DNA of 9,414 nucleotides, taken from NCBI GenBank assembly GCA_013151585.1, contig JAADHY010000365.1, positions 1 through 9,414 of the forward strand, given 5' to 3'. The position numbers and the translations under genes were made by a program. The stretch is from Planctomycetota bacterium (GTDB taxonomy: Bacteria; Planctomycetota; Planctomycetia; Planctomycetales; Planctomycetaceae). The notes under the pieces were generated by a model that was not told where the DNA came from, did not search any database, and saw only the letters and a program-made list of their open reading frames with translations. Shown in pieces: positions 1 to 4,452 of the stretch; the stretch's first letter is position 1, and each line of letters begins with the position of its first letter.

Positions 1-1
1 C

Positions 2-2968
2 AGCCACATCCGCCAAGGGCCGCGGAAAAAGGACACGCAACAGCGAGCCAAAAAGATCCGCCAACTCAGCCGGCAGGCCAAGGAGGGCTTGGAAAGCCGG
101 GCCTTTCACCGAATGCCCTATTCGGAACGGCTTCGCTACTGCTGCCGGCCCGAGCAGACCGATGGGCCGTCGGAGGAAGCGTGGGACGAGATCAACGCGC
201 ACCTGGGAACCAGCGCCCAAAGTTTGCCGGAGCTGGTCGAGGAGCTGGGCCGGCGGCGGTTCGGGCATCGGCCGCGCGTGGGCGATTCGTTCTGCGGAGC
301 GGGCAGCATTCCCTTCGAGGCGGCTCGGCTGGGCTGCGACGCCTACGGCTCGGACCTCTCGCCCGTGGCCGCGCTTCTGGCCTGGGCGGCGCTCAATATC
401 GTGGGCGGCGGCGAAGAAGTCGCCCGGCAGGTGCAGGAAGCTCAGCGGAAAATCTTCGAGGCCGTGGACCGGCAGATCACCGAATGGGGCATTGAGCACA
501 ACGAACTGGGCTGGCGCGCCGATGCCTATTTGTATTGCGTCGAGGTCATTTGTCCTGAATGCGGCTGGAAAGTGCCGCTGGCGCCGTCTTGGGTCATCGG
601 CGAGAAAACCCGGACGGTGGCCGAACTGGTTCCACGCCCCGGAGAGCTACCTGCCGGAGGGCCACGCTCCGTCGTGGCCCCAACGACCGGACGCGAAGGC
701 CTCACGGAGGGCCCCGCTTCGTCGTGGCCGCCCCCCGCGACCCACGCTTCGTCGTGGCCCCAACGACCCGACGCGAACCGGGACGCGACAGAGCGCGTCC
801 CTCCGGAAAAAACGGATTCCGGCCGCGAGGGACCGCGGCCCTCCGATGGACGCGACGGAGCGCGTCCCTCCGGCTACTTCGCCATCGAAATCCACCAGGG
901 CGTCTCGTCCGAACGAATGAAACGGGCCAAGGAATCTGGCACCGTGCGCGATTCGCGCCTGTGGTGTCCCCACTGCGGTCAGGACACGCCCATCGACGTT
1001 GTGCGCCGCCAGGGCGCGGGCAAAGACCCAACGGCCCGGTACCACGAATCGGGCCTGCGTCTGTGGGAAAACGACGACTTGGCGCCGCGGCCGGACGATG
1101 TGTTTCAGGAACGGCTCTACTGCATTCGCTGGGTCGAAACCTACTGGGACACGAACGCCAAGGGCCAGCGCGTGCAAAAGACGCGCCGCCATTACCGGGC
1201 GCCGACGCCGGAGGACCTGAGGCGTGAACAGCGGGTGCTGGATCTGCTGCGCGAGCGGTTCCACGATTGGCAGGAAAAAGGCTACATCCCCAGCCGGCGG
1301 ATCGAACCGGGGGCCAAGACTGAAGAGCCAATCCGAACGCGCGGCTGGACGCACTGGCACCACCTGTTCACGCCCAGACAGTTGCTGGCGCATGGGTTGT
1401 TGGTTGCGCTATGCTCGCCGCACCAATCAAGGCTATCACGGGCATCGTGTTGCCTCGGCCTCGGAAGGTGCGGCGATTGGGACAGCCGGCTTTGCAGATG
1501 GGATTCTTCGGCTGCGAACGAGAAGGTGGCTCAGACATTCAGTAATCAAGCTCTCAATACTCAATATTCGTGGGCAGGGAGAGCTCTACTGTCTCTCGAC
1601 TCCGCTTGGTTCCTCAGATTTCCCCTGACTGCGTGGAGTTGCAACGGTACGCTAGCGACCGCGGCTGACAGCAGGTCGGTCAAATGTCGGTGCGACCTTT
1701 GGATCACCGACCCACCTTACGCCGACGCGATCAATTACCACGAGTTGGGCGAGTTTTTCCTGGCGTGGTACGAGAAGCATCTGCCGAAGCTGTTTCCTGA
1801 ATGGTACACGGATTCGAAGCGTGCCCTGGCGATCAAAGCGGACGATCCGGTCGAATTCCGGAAGGGCATGGTCCAGTGCTACCGGCGGCTGGTCGAGAAC
1901 ATGCCCGACAACGGCCTGCAAGTGGTCATGTTCACCCACCAGGACGCGTCGGTGTGGGCGGACCTGACCATGATCCTGTGGGCAGCGGGCTTGCGCGTCA
2001 CCGCGGCCTGGTGCATCGCCACCGAGACCGATTCGGCCTTGAAAGAAGGAAACTACGTCCAGGGCACGGTGCTATTGGTTTGCCGCAAGCGGACCGACGC
2101 GGAGCCGGTTTTCCTGGACGAGTTGGTGCCACGGATCGAGGCCGAGGTGCGCCGGCAATTGGACCAGATGCTGGCCCTGGACGACGGGGCCACGACGGAG
2201 CGTAGCCCTCCGGAGGGACGCGCTCTGTCGCGTCCCGATGTTCGTTCGCGTGAAGGGCCACGACAGAGCGTGGCCCTCCGGAATGTGGCCGTCTGGGCCA
2301 GCGAACCGAACTTCGGCGACGCCGACTATCAATTGGCCGCCTACGCCGCGGCCCTGCGTGTCCTGACCGAACGCCCCATCGAGGAGATCAACCCGGAGCG
2401 GGATATCCTGCGTGTTCGGCCCCAAGGCGAATCAAACCCCGTGGAAAACCTGATCCGGCAGGCCGTCAAGATCGCTTGCGACCACCTCGTGCCGCGCGGC
2501 ATGGACCGCGAAATCTGGAAAACGCTTTCAGCGATGGAACGCTTTTACTTGAAGGGCTTGGAAGTCGAGACGCATGGCGAACACCGGACGGGCGTGTTCC
2601 AGGAGCTCGCTCGCGGCTTCGGCGCCGCCGACTACGCGGACCTGATGGCCAAGACCAAGGCGAACGCCGCGCGATTGAAGACGGCCAGCGAGTTCGGCCG
2701 TCGGCTGCTTTCCGGCGACGGCTTCGCGGCGTCCCTGACACGCCACGTCTTGTTCGCCGTGCATCAGGTCACCAGCAGCGAAGAGGTCGCCCGGGGCTTG
2801 AATTATCTGAAGACGGAACTGGCCGACTACTGGGGCCAGCGCGAGAAGATCATCGCCCTGCTGGAGTTCCTGGGCGGGCTGGGCCGGGTGAGCGGCATGG
2901 AGCCGTGGGCCCGAGATTCCGAATCGGCCCGCCTCCTGGCCGGCGCGGTACGCAATGATCACGTGTAA
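2..2968 (+). CDS. Adenine-specific DNA methylase with zinc ribbon (COG1743/DUF1156-like), 5' truncated by window
   Basis: Predicted SAM-dependent N6-adenine DNA methyltransferase, probably the modification or sensing arm of a defence system. The frame is open from base 2, so the true start and the N-terminal DUF1156 part lie upstream. TTG at 89 is only the first possible start in the window. Numbering from 89, the SAM-binding motif DSFCGAGS is at about residues 66-73 (usual form DPFCGGGS, so P is replaced by S). The first zinc knuckle CPEC is at bases 551-562 and the second CPHC at 965-976. The conserved block FSNQALNT comes next, then the catalytic DPPY at bases 1709-1720 followed by ADAINYHELGEFFLAWYEK. 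A long helical C-terminal region follows. Two in-frame palindromic-repeat arrays (656-871 and 2187-2279) add about 72 and 31 codons that I do not expect in the family. Codons around 1400-1690 are less GC-rich than their flanks. The family call is firm; activity with the insertions is unproven. Confidence 0.9.
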   Translation, partial: SHIRQGPRKKDTQQRAKKIRQLSRQAKEGLESRAFHRMPYSERLRYCCRPEQTDGPSEEAWDEINAHLGTSAQSLPELVEELGRRRFGHRPRVGDSFCGAGSIPFEAARLGCDAYGSDLSPVAALLAWAALNIVGGGEEVARQVQEAQRKIFEAVDRQITEWGIEHNELGWRADAYLYCVEVICPECGWKVPLAPSWVIGEKTRTVAELVPRPGELPAGGPRSVVAPTTGREGLTEGPASSWPPPATHASSWPQRPDANRDATERVPPEKTDSGREGPRPSDGRDGARPSGYFAIEIHQGVSSERMKRAKESGTVRDSRLWCPHCGQDTPIDVVRRQGAGKDPTARYHESGLRLWENDDLAPRPDDVFQERLYCIRWVETYWDTNAKGQRVQKTRRHYRAPTPEDLRREQRVLDLLRERFHDWQEKGYIPSRRIEPGAKTEEPIRTRGWTHWHHLFTPRQLLAHGLLVALCSPHQSRLSRASCCLGLGRCGDWDSRLCRWDSSAANEKVAQTFSNQALNTQYSWAGRALLSLDSAWFLRFPLTAWSCNGTLATAADSRSVKCRCDLWITDPPYADAINYHELGEFFLAWYEKHLPKLFPEWYTDSKRALAIKADDPVEFRKGMVQCYRRLVENMPDNGLQVVMFTHQDASVWADLTMILWAAGLRVTAAWCIATETDSALKEGNYVQGTVLLVCRKRTDAEPVFLDELVPRIEAEVRRQLDQMLALDDGATTERSPPEGRALSRPDVRSREGPRQSVALRNVAVWASEPNFGDADYQLAAYAAALRVLTERPIEEINPERDILRVRPQGESNPVENLIRQAVKIACDHLVPRGMDREIWKTLSAMERFYLKGLEVETHGEHRTGVFQELARGFGAADYADLMAKTKANAARLKTASEFGRRLLSGDGFAASLTRHVLFAVHQVTSSEEVARGLNYLKTELADYWGQREKIIALLEFLGGLGRVSGMEPWARDSESARLLAGAVRNDHV
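656..871. repeat. Intragenic REP-like array 1 (six elements) inside the methylase zinc ribbon
   Basis: Six 25-nt palindromic elements lie in 216 nt. Element A (656-680, +) has arms GGGCCACG and CGTGGCCC around loop CTCCGT. B (706-730, +) has one stem mismatch and loop CTTCGT. C (736-760, +) has lost its head but keeps CCACG/CGTGG. D (780-804, reverse) has arms GGGACGCG and CGCGTCCC around ACAGAG. E (820-844, reverse) has arms GGCCGCG/CGCGGCC and an odd loop. F (847-871, reverse) has arms GGACGCG/CGCGTCC. The + elements start GGAGGG and the reverse ones end CCCTCC. The array is 72 codons long with no stop in the methylase frame, and lies between the CPEC and CPHC knuckles. Confidence 0.85.
2187..2279. 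repeat. Intragenic REP-like array 2 (three elements) in the methylase C-terminal half
   Basis: Three elements lie in 93 nt, or 31 codons. G (2187-2211, reverse) has stem GGGCCACG/CGTAGCCC with one C-A mismatch and loop ACGGAG. H (2212-2236, +) has a perfect stem GGGACGCG/CGCGTCCC and loop CTCTGT. I (2255-2279, reverse) has a perfect stem GGGCCACG/CGTGGCCC and loop ACAGAG. G and H abut head to head, through TCC then GGA. H and I, with an 18-nt spacer, form an inverted pair resembling the composite units elsewhere in the window. The array falls after the catalytic domain, between LDQMLALDD and the conserved stretch VWASEPNFGDADYQLAAYA. Confidence 0.85.
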
Positions 2969-2972
2969 CCGC

Positions 2973-3161
2973 GGAGGGCCACGCTCCGTCGTGGCCCCAA
3001 CGACCGGACGCGAATCGGGACGCGACAGAGGGCGTCCCTCCGGAAGAATTGGGTTCCCGACGCGATGAAACGCGTCCCTCCCGTGGACATGAACCGGGAC
3101 GCGACGGAGCGCGTCCCTCCGGCGCGGCGACAATCCGGAGGGCCACGCTCCGTCGTGGCCC
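2973..3161. repeat. Intergenic REP-like array 3 (five elements) upstream of the RAYT gene
   Basis: The array starts 4 nt after the methylase stop. J (2973-2997, +) has a perfect GGGCCACG/CGTGGCCC stem. K (3017-3041, reverse) is a GGGACGCG type with one stem mismatch. L (3057-3081, reverse) is degenerate, keeping GACGCG/CGCGTC with loop ATGAAA. M (3096-3120, reverse) has a perfect GGGACGCG/CGCGTCCC stem. N (3137-3161, +) has a perfect GGGCCACG/CGTGGCCC stem. J and K with a 19-nt linker form a 69-nt composite unit that also occurs at 736-804. After N, bases 3177-3200 hold a G/C-rich remnant ending CCCTCCGG, probably a decayed copy. These inverted repeats fill most of the gap between the two genes and could affect readthrough, but no U-tract makes any of them a classic terminator. 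Confidence 0.85.
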
Positions 3162-3234
3162 CCAACGCGAATCGGTCCGGGGGGGCCCGCAGCCCTCCGG
3201 GCGTTGTACGGCGAAGCCACACGAAACCTTGCCG

Positions 3235-3705
3235 ATGCGACCAATGCGACAACGCAAATCGCCGATTCATCTACCCCCGATTGAGTGGCCGGATCGACCG
3301 GTGATCGTTTTCCTGACGGTCTGCACGCAGTCGCGGAAACCCATCCTGGCCAAACACGACATTCACCGGCTCTTGCTGGACGCGTGGGCGGAGGCGAAGA
3401 CGTGGGTCGTTGGCCGCTACGTCCTCATGCCAGACCACATCCATCTTTTTTGCGGGCCGAGGAGCCCTGAATCGCCATCGCTGGGAAGGTGGGTTCAGTT
3501 TTGGAAATCGTGGGCCTCACGGCGTTGGCCGAGGCCGGAGGAGCAGCCCGTGTGGCTGAAGTCGTTTTGGGACACGCAGCTCAGACGCAGCGAAAGTTAC
3601 GAGCAGAAGTGGGAGTATGTGCGGCGCAATCCCGTGCGTGCCAGTCTGGTCAGTCAGCCAGACGATTGGCCGTACGCCGGCGAGGTTGATCGTTTGGTGT
3701 GGTAA
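3235..3705 (+). CDS. REP-associated tyrosine transposase (RAYT, IS200-like Y1 transposase)
   Basis: A single-strand DNA transposase-like enzyme of the HUH/Y1 class, expected to bind and nick palindromic repeats. From ATG 3235 it is 156 residues, the usual compact size. The N-terminus has KSPIHLPPIE (8-17). The core strand VIVFLTVCT is at 23-31. The metal-binding HUH motif appears as MPDHIHLF (65-72; H68 and H70). FWDTQLRRSESY (111-122) follows, and then YVRRNPVRASLV (128-139), where Y128 is the likely catalytic tyrosine by analogy with the Y-x-x-x-NP region of E. coli TnpA-REP. ATG 3244 in the same frame is an alternative start; neither has a clear Shine-Dalgarno. The frame stays open upstream to TTG 3049 only because the repeats lack stop codons. 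REP-like elements flank the gene on both sides (2973-3161 and 3714-3738), the hallmark of a RAYT with its own repeats. It appears intact. Confidence 0.88.
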   Translation: MRPMRQRKSPIHLPPIEWPDRPVIVFLTVCTQSRKPILAKHDIHRLLLDAWAEAKTWVVGRYVLMPDHIHLFCGPRSPESPSLGRWVQFWKSWASRRWPRPEEQPVWLKSFWDTQLRRSESYEQKWEYVRRNPVRASLVSQPDDWPYAGEVDRLVW

Positions 3706-3713
3706 CGGCCCCC

Positions 3714-3738
3714 GGAGGGCCACACTCCGTCGTGGCCG
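3714..3738 (+). repeat. Single REP-like element downstream of the RAYT gene
   Basis: Element P begins GGAGGG and has loop CTCCGT. Its stem is GGCCAC/GTGGCC with mismatches at the loop-closing pair (A3724) and at the foot (G3738). It starts 9 nt after the transposase stop codon, in the same orientation as elements A, J and N. With array 3 it brackets the transposase gene. It is the last copy seen: none is recognisable from 3739 to 9414. Confidence 0.8.
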
Positions 3739-3790
3739 GGCGGATTTTTGGAGCCTGTCCTGCGACCAACGGCCCGGCTCGCACACTGGT

Positions 3791-3796
3791 GGGAGG
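3791..3796 (+). promoter_or_regulatory. Ribosome binding site deciding the start at 3805
   Basis: GGGAGG lies 8 nt before ATG 3805. This supports that start over TTG 3748, which is in the same frame but has no such site and would begin only 10 nt after a palindromic repeat. Confidence 0.6.
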
Positions 3797-3804
3797 CCAT
3801 CGAG

Positions 3805-4452
3805 ATGGGCTGCTTGGAACGCTGTTGGAACAAGACGGTCGAATTGGCGAAACTGACATGGAAGCAAGCGGCCAACCCAGTCGGGGCTGTCATCTTGGTT
3901 TTGCTGGTCGCGGCAGGGTTGGTGCGACTCCTTGATGTCCAGCGCGGCGATCACTTCGTGGCGTTGATCCAGGCATTGGCTTGGCCGACTGCGTTGTGCA
4001 TTCTACTGGGCTACTATTTCCGCAAGCCTCTGTCGGACTTTCTGCGCCGACTTGAGCGAATTGTTGGACCGGGGGTCGACGTCCGTGCCTCGGCGGCCGC
4101 GCCGGATGCTGAGCTGCAGGAAATACTCAAGAGACAACAAAGCAGCCTAGCGACAGCCGAAGAGCAGCAGGAAGTTGCGACTCTGCTCGCGTTGCCGCTT
4201 CCAGCGCTGCGTTTGCTCGGTACGCTGGTCGCGGTCGGTCTCTCGCAAAACCTTAACCTGACTCTTTATCGTGGTCCGCAGTTCGAAAGCGCAAAACGGC
4301 GGCTCCTCGATGAAGGTCTCGCGAGGCTCGACGGGCAGTTCTACCGTCCGACACTTAAAGGTGTGCGCGTCTTTCGGCACCACGTGAACGCTTTAGAAGA
4401 ACGATTGTCGCATCCCGCAGCACAAGGTGAGGCCGACGCAAAACGAACATGA
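3805..4452 (+). CDS. Uncharacterised two-TM membrane protein, possible winged-helix C-terminus
   Basis: I do not recognise this 215-residue protein. ATG 3805 has GGGAGG at good spacing. Hydrophobic segments at about residues 25-41 (PVGAVILVLLVAAGLV) and 52-72 (ALIQALAWPTALCILLGYY) look like membrane helices. Basic residues before the first and after the second (RKPLSDFLRRLER) suggest that both ends face the cytoplasm. Residues 100-130 are Gln/Glu-rich and helical, possibly a short coiled coil. The last 90 residues (ending FRHHVNALEERLSHP) read like a winged-helix fold: ALRLLGTLVAVG, then ESAKRRLLDEGLARLDGQFYRPTLKG. The fold is inference from pattern only. Its stop overlaps the next start as ATGA (4449-4452), so it is probably translated together with the PLD-SNF2 helicase. 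A membrane-anchored accessory or sensor in that system is plausible but unproven. Confidence 0.75.
   Translation: MGCLERCWNKTVELAKLTWKQAANPVGAVILVLLVAAGLVRLLDVQRGDHFVALIQALAWPTALCILLGYYFRKPLSDFLRRLERIVGPGVDVRASAAAPDAELQEILKRQQSSLATAEEQQEVATLLALPLPALRLLGTLVAVGLSQNLNLTLYRGPQFESAKRRLLDEGLARLDGQFYRPTLKGVRVFRHHVNALEERLSHPAAQGEADAKRT

Noticed and set aside
162..1393. Several 200-250 residue frames on both strands over the first repeat array
   Set aside because: They are stretched by stop-free repeats and overlap the methylase, which carries the conserved motifs.
656..3161. CRISPR array
   Set aside because: The repeats are palindromic, in both orientations, unevenly spaced, with repeated linkers rather than unique spacers, and no cas genes are present.
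3049..3234. 62-residue N-terminal extension of the transposase from TTG 3049
   Set aside because: It consists only of translated palindromic repeats, which happen to lack stops. Family similarity starts after ATG 3235.
3748..3804. TTG start for the membrane protein
   Set aside because: ATG 3805 has GGGAGG at correct spacing; the TTG has none.
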